Under the pieces are notes generated by a model that was given only the letters and a program-made list of their open reading frames with translations, searched no databases and had not been told where the DNA came from. Shown one piece after another: positions 22,567 to 32,475 of a DNA stretch of 64,000 nucleotides. Position numbers and translations under genes: made by a program. Each line of letters opens with the position of its first letter. Position 1 is the first letter of the stretch. The DNA comes from Bufo bufo (taxonomy: Eukaryota; Chordata; Amphibia; Anura; Bufonidae): positions 103,280,220-103,344,219 of the forward strand of contig NC_053392.1 of NCBI RefSeq assembly GCF_905171765.1. Direction: 5' to 3'.

Positions 22567-22611
<45 letters not shown>

Positions 22612-22637
22612 CAGGGGCGTAGCTAAAAGCTCTTGGG
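22014..22637. repeat. Composite array: gggcgtagctaaaggctc units alternating with (TATC)n
   Basis: Units of about 140 bp (22014-22151, 22337-22483 and the start of a third at 22611) alternate with (TATC)n tracts at 22152-22336, 22484-22506 and 22562-22610. The shared unit reads aggggcgtagctaaaggctc, ttgggccctggtgca, gcttggcccccc ttccctc, gctttgtggcc and ends cggctggcgaggaacc. The hAT at 22638 interrupts the third unit, which resumes at 28349. Confidence 0.8.
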
Positions 22638-22868
22638 TAGGGTTTAACAAACCCGAACTGTAAAGTTCGGGTTCCGTACTGAATTTTTGGACCCTGGACC
22701 CGAACATTTCTGTAAAAGTTCGGGTTCGGTGTTCGGCGCTTTCTTGGCGCTTTTTGAAAGGCTGCACAGCAGCCAATCAACAAGCGTAATACCACTTGCC
22801 CCAAGAGGCGATCACAACCATGCCTACTATTGGCATGGCTGTGATTGGCCAGAGCAGCATGTGACCCA

Positions 22869-22880
22869 GCCTCTATATAA
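22869..22880 (+). promoter_or_regulatory. TATA-like box of hAT element 1
   Basis: ctctatataagc, about 240 bp inside the left end and on the coding strand, in a CpG-containing stretch. Position and sequence fit a core promoter; this is inference. Confidence 0.45.
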
Positions 22881-23154
22881 GCTTGAGTCACGTAGCGCTG
22901 TACAAGTGTAGGGAGAGGATGCTGCTGGACTTGTGATTTCAGAAAGAGAATAGGAGAGAATCTAACTCAGTGATCTAGCTAGAAATAGTTGTGTGGGTGC
23001 AGGACACAATCGTTTTACCCTGCCTTGAGGCCATTGACCAAAAAAAATATAACTTTTATAATTCTGTTAGTTAGGTGTGTGGCGGCAGCGTCCATTTTAT
23101 CCTAGCTCAGTGCCCCAGCACTGCATCTAAACTTTTGGGACATTGCAAATCACC

Positions 23155-23760
23155 ATTTTTTTGGGCAAACTATAACATCTGGATTAGTCAGTGTGCAATT
23201 TAAGGTAGAATTTTTTCTCTCAAAAGAATTCACAGTATTTTCCAGATCTGCAAGTGTTAAATTCAAGTTTAATATATACAGACTTTTTTGGCAATCTACA
23301 ACATCTGTATTAGTAAGTGTGCATTTTAAGGTAGAAATATACCCATCATTTTCTGGGGTTTGAAAAACACACTTTAAAAAAAAACTAAAAAAAATATTTT
23401 CCAGATCTGCAAGTGTTAAATTCAAGTTTAATATATACAGCTTTCATATTCTGATACCAAAAATAAACTTTTTTGGCAATCTACAACATCTGTATTAGTC
23501 AGTGTGCAATTTAAGGTAGAAATACAACCATCATTTTCTGGGGTTTGAAAAACACAATTTTTTTTTCAAAAAACAGTATTTTCCAGATCTGCAAGTGTTA
23601 AATTCAAGTTTAATATATACAGCTTTCATATTCTGTTACCAAAAAAAGACTTTTTTGGCAATCTACAACATCTGTATTAGTCAGTGTGCATTTTAAGGTA
23701 GAAATACACCCATCATTTTCTGGGGTTTGAAAAACACACTTTTTTGACAAAAAACACTTT
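23155..23760. repeat. Tandem repeat of about 185 bp in hAT 1
   Basis: The phrase acatctgtattagtcagtgtgc followed by aaggtagaa occurs near 23168, 23297, 23485 and 23667, with ttccagatctgcaagtgttaa between copies. Spacing is 125-188 bp. Confidence 0.8.
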
Positions 23761-23939
23761 ATTCAGGCCTTGCAGCATCAGCACATGTGAAATTACAGGC
23801 TTATATACTGCTGTCAAATTCAGTTGTTAAACAAACACTCGTTTGGGCACAAAAAATTTAGTTGGCTGCCTTTGATTTAGATGTCATTGTGATATACACC
23901 CTTAATACATTTGGGCTACATTCTGAGATTTTAAATACC

Positions 23940-24345
23940 GCCATTTGGTGCACCAATATTGAATTCAGGCCTACACTGGTTCAGGCCCTGTGAGATACCC
24001 CCTCTACATACTGTGGTTTGAATCAGGCATTAGAAATACAGCCATTTGAAATACAGCCATTTTGGGCAAAGAAATATTGAATTCAGGCCTACACTGGTTC
24101 AGGCCCTTTGAGATACTCCCTCTACATACAGGGGTTTGAATCAGGCATTTGAAATACAGCCATTTTGGGCAAAGATATATTTACTTCAGGCCTACAGTGG
24201 TTCAGACTGTGTGAGATACTCCCTCTACATACAGGGTTTTGAATCAGGCATTTGAAATACAGCCATTTGAAATACAGCTATTTTGTGCAAAGAAATCTTT
24301 AATTCAGGCCTAGTCTGGTTCAGGCCGTGTGAGATACACCCTTTA
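23940..24345. repeat. Second tandem repeat in hAT 1, about 110-120 bp
   Basis: The phrases ttcaggcctacactggttcagg, gagatactccctctacata and ggcatttgaaatacagccat occur four times before the coding start. Confidence 0.8.
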
Positions 24346-24412
24346 CATACTGTCGTTCTATTCTACTATTAATTAAAGACCCATTTAGGGCAAGATCCTA
24401 AATTCAAAAAAT

Positions 24413-24805
24413 ATGAGGAGAGCGTCAAATAAGGGACGTGGCCCAGGTCGTGGTGCTGCTGGTGGAGCTCCTGTTGCAGGGAGAGGACGTGGTCGATCTG
24501 TGCCAGCTACACGCACAAGTGAAACCCCTTCCTCAGGTGCGAGTAGGCGACAAAACCTGCAGCGGTATTTGGTCGGGCCTAATGCTGCTCTACGAATGGT
24601 GAGGCCTGAACAAGTACAGGCGATAATAGATTGGGTTGCTGACAGTGGATCCAGTTCCTTCACATTGTCTCCCACCCAGTCTCCTGCTGAAAGACCACAG
24701 TTGGCACCTGTAGCCGATGTCCATCAGTCTTTCACCTCACCCCCTTGCAAATCAGCCAAGCAGTCTGAGCCCCCAAGTCATGCAGCAGTCTCTTCTGATT
24801 TTTGA
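24413..24805 (+). CDS. hAT 1 N-terminal RG-rich frame
   Basis: 130-codon frame starting at the first ATG after the tandem repeats. Residues 1-35 are Arg/Gly-rich (GRGPGRG, GRGRGR). Then comes RRQNLQRYLVGPNAALRMV and AIIDWVADSGSSSFTLS, a short helical motif followed by a Ser/Thr tract; after that a Pro/Ser-rich tail. It runs into the main frame (24717-26696), which is shifted by one; a single frameshift near 24770-24800 probably separated one original protein. I do not know this N-terminal domain. A similar RG-rich start with VLDWLTRSSTSS is present in hAT 2 at 51876-52511. Could also be a true separate small protein. Confidence 0.6.
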   Translation: MRRASNKGRGPGRGAAGGAPVAGRGRGRSVPATRTSETPSSGASRRQNLQRYLVGPNAALRMVRPEQVQAIIDWVADSGSSSFTLSPTQSPAERPQLAPVADVHQSFTSPPCKSAKQSEPPSHAAVSSDF

Positions 24806-26696
24806 TGACTTTGTTAGCAGGGTTTCCCAGGGCCATCCACCTAGCCCTGCCCCAGAAGTGGAAGAGATTGAGTGCACCGATGCCCAACCACTTATCTTTC
24901 AAGATGAGTACATGGGAGGACCATCGCAGCACGTCTCGGATGATGACGAAACACAGGTGCCAACTGCTGGGGCTTTCGAAAGTGTGCAGACCGACAAGGA
25001 AGTCAGGGGTGAAGACTGGGTGGAAGATGATGTGGAGGACGATGAGGTGCGAGTGACCGATGTAGTTCGGAGGAAGAGGCGGTGGTCGCACAGAGCCACC
25101 AGCACAGCAGAAGAGGGAGCAGGGTGCAAAAGCAGAGCGTCCGTCCTCAAGCCCGGCCTGGTGGTGTCCGATAATGGGCGAAATCTCGTAGCAGCTCTGG
25201 GACTAGCTGGTTTGACGCACATCCCTTGCCTCGCGCATGTGCTGAATTTGGTGGTGCAGAGATTCCTAAAAAATTACCCCGACATATCAGAGCTGCTGCA
25301 TAAAGTGCGGGCCGTCTGTGTGCGCTTTCGGCGTTTTCACCCTGCTGCTCGCCTGTCAGTGCTGCAGCGTAACTTCGGCCTTCCCGCTCACCGCCTCATA
25401 TGCGACGTGCCCACAAGGTGGAACTCCACCTTGCACATGCTGGCCAGACTATGCGAGCAGCAGCAGGCGATAGTGGAGTTTCAGCTGCAGCACGCACAGG
25501 TGAGTCGCTTGGCGGAACAGCACCACTTCACCACCAATGACTGGGCCTCCATGCGAGACCTGTGTTCCTTGTTGCGCTGTTTCGAGTACTCCACCAACAT
25601 GGCCAGTGCCGATAATGCCGTTCTCAGCGTTACTATCCTACTTCTATGCCTCCTTCAAAAAATTCTCCTGGCGATGATGGAAGAGGATGTGGCACAGGAG
25701 GAGGAGGAAGAGGGATCATTTCGTAGGGTTTCCGGCCAGTCATTCCCAAGTGGCTCCGAGGGTGGGTTCCTGCACCCACAAACCCAAGGTACACAATTGT
25801 CCAGCCAGGGCACAGTTCAGGAGGATGACGAGGTGGAGGATGAGGAGGAGGAGATGAAGGAGGAGGAACCATGTTCACAGCAGGGTGGCACCCAGACCAG
25901 CTCATGGCCATCACTGGTGTGTGTATGGGGGGATACAGAGGACACAGACGATACACCTCCCACAGAGGACAGCTTTTCGTTGCCTCTGGGCAGCCTGGCA
26001 CACATGAGCGATTACAAGCTGCAGTGTCTCCGTAATGACCGCCGAGTTGCCCACATTCTAACTTGTGCTGATTACTGGGTGGCCACGCTGCTGGATCCCC
26101 GTTACAAGGACAACATACTGTCCTTAATTCCGTCACTGGAGCGTGATCGTAAGATGCGCGAGTACAAGCGCACGCTGGTAGACACGCTGCTGGTGGCATT
26201 CCCACCTGACAGCGGGGGCACAGTGGAAGCACAAGGCGAAGGCAGAGGACGAGAAGGAGGTCACCAACGCAGGTGGGGCACCGCCAGCACCTTAGAAGGC
26301 AGGGTTAGCATGGCCGAAATGTGGAAAAGCTTTGTCAGCACGCCACAACAACCAGCACCACCAGCTGATATGGAACGTCTTAGCAGGAGGCAGCATTTCA
26401 CCAACATGGTGGAGCAGTATTTATGCACACGCCTACACGTTCTGAATGACGGGTCTGCCCCCTTCAACTTCTGGGTCTCCAAATTGGGCACATGGCCTGA
26501 GCTTGCCCTTTACGCCTTGGAGGTGCTGGCCTGCCCTGCAGCCAGTGTATTATCTGAACGTGTGTTTAGCACGGCAGGGGGCGTCATCACAGACAAGCGC
26601 AGCTGCCTGTCCACAGCCAATGTGGACAAGCTCACGTTCATTAAAATGAACCAGGCATGGATCCCTCAGGACTTGTCCTTACCTTGTGCAGAATAG
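24717..26696 (+). CDS. hAT transposase-derived protein lacking BED finger
   Basis: Long open frame of up to 659 codons; the original start was probably at 24413. Residues 50-120 are acidic. At about 145 the text jumps to VVSDNGRNLVAALG and IPCLAHVLNLVV, a mid-domain hAT motif with a catalytic Asp; the BED zinc finger and the region with the first catalytic Asp, which should lie before this, are absent, so an internal in-frame deletion is likely. Then follow PTRWNSTLHML, a Glu-rich insert (335-395), YWVATLLDPRYKDN (near 455) and the C-terminal dimerisation domain WPELALYALEVL...SVLSERVFSTAGG with DKRS. Without BED and the first Asp it should not cut DNA alone; it could still dimerise. Ends at a TAG before a possible poly-A region (aattaaattaaaacc). 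Confidence 0.85.
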   Translation: MSISLSPHPLANQPSSLSPQVMQQSLLIFDDFVSRVSQGHPPSPAPEVEEIECTDAQPLIFQDEYMGGPSQHVSDDDETQVPTAGAFESVQTDKEVRGEDWVEDDVEDDEVRVTDVVRRKRRWSHRATSTAEEGAGCKSRASVLKPGLVVSDNGRNLVAALGLAGLTHIPCLAHVLNLVVQRFLKNYPDISELLHKVRAVCVRFRRFHPAARLSVLQRNFGLPAHRLICDVPTRWNSTLHMLARLCEQQQAIVEFQLQHAQVSRLAEQHHFTTNDWASMRDLCSLLRCFEYSTNMASADNAVLSVTILLLCLLQKILLAMMEEDVAQEEEEEGSFRRVSGQSFPSGSEGGFLHPQTQGTQLSSQGTVQEDDEVEDEEEEMKEEEPCSQQGGTQTSSWPSLVCVWGDTEDTDDTPPTEDSFSLPLGSLAHMSDYKLQCLRNDRRVAHILTCADYWVATLLDPRYKDNILSLIPSLERDRKMREYKRTLVDTLLVAFPPDSGGTVEAQGEGRGREGGHQRRWGTASTLEGRVSMAEMWKSFVSTPQQPAPPADMERLSRRQHFTNMVEQYLCTRLHVLNDGSAPFNFWVSKLGTWPELALYALEVLACPAASVLSERVFSTAGGVITDKRSCLSTANVDKLTFIKMNQAWIPQDLSLPCAE

Positions 26697-28200
26697 ACAT
26701 GTATACCGGCACTAACCAGCCATTGTTATACTGCAGCGCAATTGCTCATGTTTGTATTTTGGATATTTCACACTCTTTTGGAGTGTACCTTAATTTTACA
26801 AAATTAAATTAAAACCAAAAACCTGTGTTGGCTATCTCGTCTTACTTAACCGCCGCTTCCACCTACTCCGCTGCGTCCACCGCCTCCTCAAACTCCTACT
26901 CCATATGGAACTCCACCTCATAAATCAAATTTTTTTTTTGTACATGTTTTATTTTATATCATTTACATTTTCAGGTGAAATTCACCAATTTTTGGGTGTA
27001 TAGTACCACTGCTATACCTAGTAGACCGGTAAAAAAAAATAAAAAAATTGTCATTTACTTTTTCTGGTGAAATTAACCAATTTTTGGGTGTATAGTACCT
27101 CTGCTATACCTAGTAGGCCGGTTAAAAAATAAATAAATTGTCATTTAGATTTTAGGGTGAAATTCACCAATTTTGTTGTGTATAGTACCACTGCTATACC
27201 TAGTGGACCGGTAAAAAAATAAAAATAAATTGTCTGTTACATAATATGGTGAAATTAACAAATTTTTGGGTGTAATATACCCCTCCTCTACCTAGTTGAC
27301 AGCTTAATAAATTTCAATAATTTTTCTGTTACATTCTTGGGTTGACATTATACAATTTTAGACGTGAATAAACACCTGCTATGCATAGGTGACAGGGAAT
27401 AAAATTTAATAAATTATTCAGTAATTAATGCGCACCACATCCTTTCATTCAATGCTTAAACTTTGAAAAGTTGTCACACTTTTATGCTTTAATAATTTCT
27501 CCCATATTTCAACTCTAATTTTAAATTTGAAAAAATGAATCCACCCTTGGATGTGGTCTCTCTTTCTCACGCTCCCTCCCTGGCCTGGAACCCTGATTCC
27601 CCGCCACCCGTGATCACCATGGTAGGCGCATAAAAGAACATCGAAAGTTGATAGAGCAGATATTAAATTGGATCGTGAACATCACGGGGACGTGCGACAT
27701 GGTGGGGCAGTAAGTGTGCACATGCTTACATGAACTGACTGACAGGGATCAGCCCCTGCAGCTTCTGGGTCTCCAAATTGGGCACATGGCCTGAGCTTGC
27801 CCTTTACCCCTTGGAGGTGCTGGCCTGCCCTGCAGCCAGTGTATTGTCTGAACGTGTGTTTAGCATGACTGGAGGGGGTTATCACAGGTTATATTTCCCA
27901 GAGTTTTAGGGTGTACCCTAATTTTAAAAATAGAATTTAAAACCAAAAACCAGTGTAGGCTACCTCCTCCTCCTCCACCACCGCTTCCACCTACACCGCC
28001 ACATCCACCGCCTCCTCATCCTCCTACTCCATATGGACCTGTCCTCCTAGATCAAGATTATTATTTTTTATTTTAACGTATTTTATGTTATTTAAAGTCA
28101 TTTCCCTATCCACATTTGTTTGCAGAGCACTTGCCATGCTCTTAACCACATTTTGACGCCATTTACAGCCCTCTAGCCCTTTCCATTACATTTTTACAGC
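26697..28200 (+). repeat. hAT 1 downstream region: tandem repeats and duplicated 3' end
   Basis: 26960-27330 holds four units of about 92 bp (gtgaaattcaccaatttttgggtgtatagta, then gctatacctagt). 27745-27880 is a second, decayed copy of 26447-26579 (cttctgggtctccaaattgggcacatgg), and 27900-28045 repeats 26790-26915 (accgcttccacctac and ccgcctcctc). So the 3' end of the transposase region is partly duplicated. Confidence 0.75.
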
Positions 28201-28348
28201 CATTTTAGTGTTCAAAGTTTGGGTCCCCATTGACTTCAATGGGGTTCGGGCTCAAGTTCGGGTCAAGTTCGGGTCCCGAACTCGAACTTTTTTCCAAAGT
28301 TCGGCCGAACCCGTCGAACCCGAACATCCAGGTGTCCGCTCAACTCTC
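28201..28348. repeat. Right subterminal region of hAT 1
   Basis: Seven or so gttcggg/cccgaac motifs in about 120 bp, matching those at 22650-22740. Likely transposase binding sites by analogy with other hATs. Confidence 0.7.
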
Positions 28349-28640
28349 CTCTTGGGCCCTGGTGCAAGAGTTCAGCTTGGCCCCCCCTTCCCTCTGTGCT
28401 TTGTGGCCAGGGGCAGGGAAGCACAAAGCCTTCCTGCTGCTGAGTCAAAAATTGAAATGGCACCCCCCCCATGCCAAATCCTTGTCCTAACCCCTTTCCA
28501 CCAGCCAGAGGTGTAACTTGGCCAGCATGCGCTTTCTATAATACCAGTGTCTTCTTATGTAGCACAAGGGTCTTTGGGCCCCTCAGGCTCCTGGGCCCGG
28601 TAGTGACTGCTACCTCTGCACCCCCTATAGCTACACCCCT
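28349..28640. repeat. Continuation of the gggcgtagctaaaggctc unit
   Basis: The interrupted third unit resumes with ctcttgggccctggtgca and gcttggccccccc ttccctc and ends near ccctatagctacacccctg, a motif that is itself an inverted echo of ggggcgtagctaaagg. Confidence 0.65.
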
Positions 28641-29101
28641 GTTTGTTGCCTACAATCTAAATTTGTAGTATTAGCTGAACGCAGGGGTGGACATATTATA
28701 GGTGCAGCATGTGCAGCTGCACAGGGATTCTATAAGTAACAGGGCCCAATACTGCTATAAAAAAGGCACAGTGGTTCTCTGGTCTCAAAATTCCTCCATC
28801 AGATGAAGGATTGACTAGAGGTTCGTTGTAAGGAGCCACGTACTATTCTTGCACAGGGCCCCCCTCATATCTATGTCTGCCACAGGCTGAAGATCTAATT
28901 AGAATTCAAGAATGGCTTGACAAACAATATTATGAAGTCAAATATACTCAGTGAAAAGATGATGAAAATGCTTAAAACCCCAAAAAACTAAAATTACATA
29001 AATAACCTCCTACTATACAAACATAAAGGAATTTGTATGGATGGTTCAGCACTGTTTTGCATATTATAATTATTGCTGATGGGTGAAACGGCCACCATTG
29101 C
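28641..29101. other. Unassigned DNA
   Basis: Repeat-like phrases (gcagctgcacagggattc, gcacagggccccc) but no ends. No coding signal. Confidence 0.35.
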
Positions 29102-29602
29102 TTAAAGGGAACCTGTCATCCACTTTATACTGACCTCACTGAGGGCAGCATAAATTAGTGATAGAAATGCTGATTTCAGCCGTGTGTCACTCATGAGCTA
29201 AAAGTAAGTGGTTGCCGAGAACCAGCATCATAATCATTGCAGCCCAGGCCTTTAAAATAGTCAAATCTACTTGAGAAGAGTCCTGGTTACACATAATGTC
29301 CTGCTCTCACCCATCTGCTGATGATTGGCAGTTCTCTCCTAGAGAGAAAGGGAGAAAACTATGTAGAAGCCTGTCAGTCATCAGCAGGTGGGCAGGAGAG
29401 CAGGAATTCATGAATAACCAGGACTCTTCTCAGGTGGCCGGGACTCTTTTCCAGGCCCAGCCTGCAATGATTGTGATGTTGGTTCTCGGCAACCACTTAC
29501 TTTTACCTTTTAAATTATAGACCGCTGAAATCAACTCAGCTGTCTCTACTTTATACTGCTGTTAGTATGGGCAGCATAAAGTTGATGACAGGTTCCCTTT
29601 AA
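29102..29602. mobile_element. T2/Kolobok-type MITE, TTAA at both ends
   Basis: 501 bp with ends TTAAAGGGAACCTGTCATC and its inverted match gatgacaggttccctttaa. The TTAAAGGRR start and TTAA target are features of T2 MITEs. The inside has a second inverted pair (ggttctcggcaaccacttac near 29478 against gtaagtggttgccgagaacc near 29204). Confidence 0.75.
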
Positions 29603-30515
29603 ATATGGTTTTTAATACTGTTGATGTGAATTTTTACTTGTTAGAGTTGTCATTGTGCAGTTTTGGCACAAGAGGCTGCTGTTTCCCCACGCAGCTAAGC
29701 TACTGCTAAGTATTTGAATATGCATAAGAGGTGGAGATGATGACTCATGCTGCTGTTGCTGTGAAGAAGCATTAAATGGAGAGCTAAGCAGACATGTCTG
29801 GGCAGAGACTGGAAGACAGCATTGTGTGCCCTCCTAGCGTCAGTGGGACTTGGAGTGGCCAGAGTCACTGTTGGAAGTGACTGATGGCTGTCAGCGATCC
29901 AGATGGCATCAAGGAGAGAGAAGATCGGTTCCTGGGAGGCTGGAAGAGCCATGGAACGTCAGGGCTGCCATAAGAGGTGAAGTTACTCAGCCTGGAGAAG
30001 AAGCAGTCTGCCATTTTGTGAGCTGTCTGAGAGGAACGTGTGGATCCAGATTCTGTTTCTAGGGATGAGCATCGGCTTCAGGAAGCTGATCAGAATAGAG
30101 GGTCAAAGTTACAGGTCCTACAGGATCACATGTTGTGGCAGGGACTTGCTGTTCGGTTTGGAGAAACCAGCGGATTCAGTAGATACTCAGATCAGTGACT
30201 CAGCGACACGGTATTGATTTGTAGGCTCTGCCGTGTGCGCCATCAGTCAGGTCTGTTCCTCTGCGGCACAGTATCGACTTGCAGGCTCTGCTGTGTGCGC
30301 CGCCGTGTTAGGGTTGTTCAGTTGGACTGCAACAGTGACTCTGAGCCTGGAGTATAGGGTATCTTGTGTACTTCTATAGTGCTGTGTTTGTTACTACTGT
30401 TATTGCTGTGTTTATTACTACTGTTAGTAACATTTCTGTTTTTGCACAAATGCTGGTGTCGTGTCGTTTTTCTCGTTTGTGACATGGCTGTATCCTGGGG
30501 AGCCCTCCCTGATTT
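29603..30515. other. Unassigned DNA, possibly LTR-like
   Basis: No frame with family motifs. A short tandem duplication lies at 30208-30305 (gtattgatttgtaggctctgc and gtatcgacttgcaggctctgc, about 60 bp apart). The end resembles an LTR (R-U5-like) but I found no target duplication. Confidence 0.35.
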
Positions 30516-30523
30516 GCGGTCTT

Positions 30524-31608
30524 TAGTAATGAGCGGGATGTGCTATATTAGATTTCACGATATTTCGCGAATATTCGATTGAATATTCGTCTTATATTCG
30601 TCTAAATCAAATATTCGTCATTATTCTATTTATCGCGAATAATATGCGATTTAACTATTTGCGTATTGCGAGTTTAACTGTATAAGGCAACTTTCCTATT
30701 GGTTGGCTATCTAGAATTAACAAAGATAACGAATATAGCGCTATATTCTCTATATTGGTTAATTCTAGCAAGCCAATAGGAAAGTTGCCTATGGACAGCT
30801 CTAAGTTGGATTCGCAATGCGAGAATATTACTTTGCCTATTTTTTGCAATAAATAGAATAATGACTCAGTATTCTATTTATTGCAAAAAATAGGCAAAGT
30901 AATATTCTCGCATTGCGAAATCCAACTTAAAGCTGTTCATAGGCAACTTTCCTATTGGCTTGCTAGAATTAACCAATATAGAGAATATAGCGTTATATTC
31001 GTTATCTTCGTTAATTCTAGCAAGCCAAGCATTAGGAAAGTTGACTATACCCCGCTCTAAGTTGGATGTGCAATGTGAGAAGATTAAGTAATATTACTCA
31101 CATTGTGCATCCAACTTAGAGCGGGGTATATGCAACTTACTTCTCGATTGTTTGGCTATCTAGAATTAATGAATATGACAAATACGAATATAGCGCTATA
31201 TTCTCAAAACACAAAATTAAGTTGGATGCTCAATGCATAATTTTACTCGCATTGCGCATCCAACTTTGAGCATGGTCTAGATGACCGTGATTCTCACATC
31301 CGACAGTACATTCTAGCATGGAGGCGTTCCCATGGTGATGGGGACGCTCCATGCGCACGGGAAGTCGGCACTCGGCAGACGCGCCAACGGGCACTGACTG
31401 GAGCGGGCAAGGAGCACGGAGTCCCCCGGACATGTAAGAGGAACTGCTTTTGGGAAGTGGGAACAACTTAAAAAAACAAACAAACAAACAAAAAAAAAAA
31501 TATTCGAATTTGCGAATATATAGCACTATATTCGAAATATTCGCGAATTAGCAAAGTGCTGATATTCGAGATTAAAATTCGCTAATCGATTATTCGCGCT
31601 CAACACTA
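30524..31608. mobile_element. Non-autonomous hAT, 8-bp TSD GCGGTCTT
   Basis: 1,085 bp flanked by GCGGTCTT at 30516-30523 and 31609-31616. Ends TAGTAATGAGCGGG and, inverted, TAGTGTTGAGCGCG fit hAT termini. Subterminal parts are rich in gaatattcg motifs. The inside is made of inverted repeats (gcaagccaataggaaagttgc and related blocks between 30680 and 31140, and the palindromic stretch around 30870). No transposase. Confidence 0.85.
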
Positions 31609-31616
31609 GCGGTCTT

Positions 31617-32473
31617 ACAACCATACAGGCACAGTACGGGTGCGGCCACACGGTCATGTTTCATGATGTAGTTCTGGAAGCCAAAATCAGGAGTGAATTA
31701 AAAAAGAGAAGTTGTATCTGTCCTTTATACTTTCTGTTATGACCTGCTCCTGATTTTTGGCTTCTAAATCTGCATCCATAAACCTGACCGTACCCTGACC
31801 CCTACAGAAATTCTTCTTTCCAACGACTATATCAGATCTGTGTGAAGCCACCGATGCCAGGTGCCCCGTAAACTTCTTCTACCTATGTCTGTTCTCTTTT
31901 ATTTGGTCATCTCGGTAAATAGCTCTTCATTTATATGAGAGGCTTTTGCAGCAATCAATAAGCTATTATTTTCATTCTATCACTATAGCTACATAAACTT
32001 TACAGCAGACATTGATATATAGGTGTATCGCTGCCCAGGGTAGTAAAGCGATCCAGAAGAGGCCATCTTGTGAACAAATGTGTTCTTTATAGCGCAAACT
32101 GTGTACATGATGTCTCTATGTGTATATAGATATTCAGTATATCAAGTGATGAAATATCATTACAGCCCCAGAACTCAGTTTGTCTTCAATAGAAGAGTCA
32201 TTTCATTGGGGAAAAATAAAGAGACTATACACTGACGAGCAAAATGGTAACAATGTTTTATACTTTTGACTTTCAGGCTCCATCTCTCACCATCCACTAC
32301 AGCTTTGAATGTGAGACTACCATCATTTTATAGACAATCATCTTGGCTACCTCATACATAAATTGGACTTGCAGCGATTTAGCATAGGATTCGTTAAGCA
32401 GATTCTTGTCATGTAACTGCATTGTTACTGTTTTAAACCATTACCTGGATCTGAATAAGTTTGTGATTGCATA
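31617..32473. other. Unassigned DNA with a MITE-like inverted pair
   Basis: At 31640-31790 an imperfect fold-back (gaagccaaaatcaggag against ctcctgatttttggcttc) suggests an old MITE. 31860-32150 looks non-repetitive. No coding signal. Confidence 0.4.
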
Positions 32474-32475
32474 TA

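Larger units (their letters stand above)
22638..28348 (+). mobile_element. hAT element 1, complete ends, 8-bp TSD
   Basis: 5,711 bp flanked by CTCTTGGG at 22630-22637 and 28349-28356. Ends: TAGGGTTTAAC and, inverted, GAGAGTTGAGC, which fit hAT termini. Both subterminal regions are crowded with gttcggg motifs in both orientations, the usual arrangement of transposase binding sites. Order: promoter region, tandem repeats, N-terminal frame, 659-codon transposase frame, tandem repeats, a duplicated scrap of the transposase 3' end, right end. Confidence 0.9.

Noticed and set aside
25633..26232. 199-codon minus-strand frame
   Set aside because: Shadow of the hAT transposase frame on the plus strand.
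29620..30500. Solo LTR ending in TTTGTGACA
   Set aside because: No matching start and no target duplication could be found.
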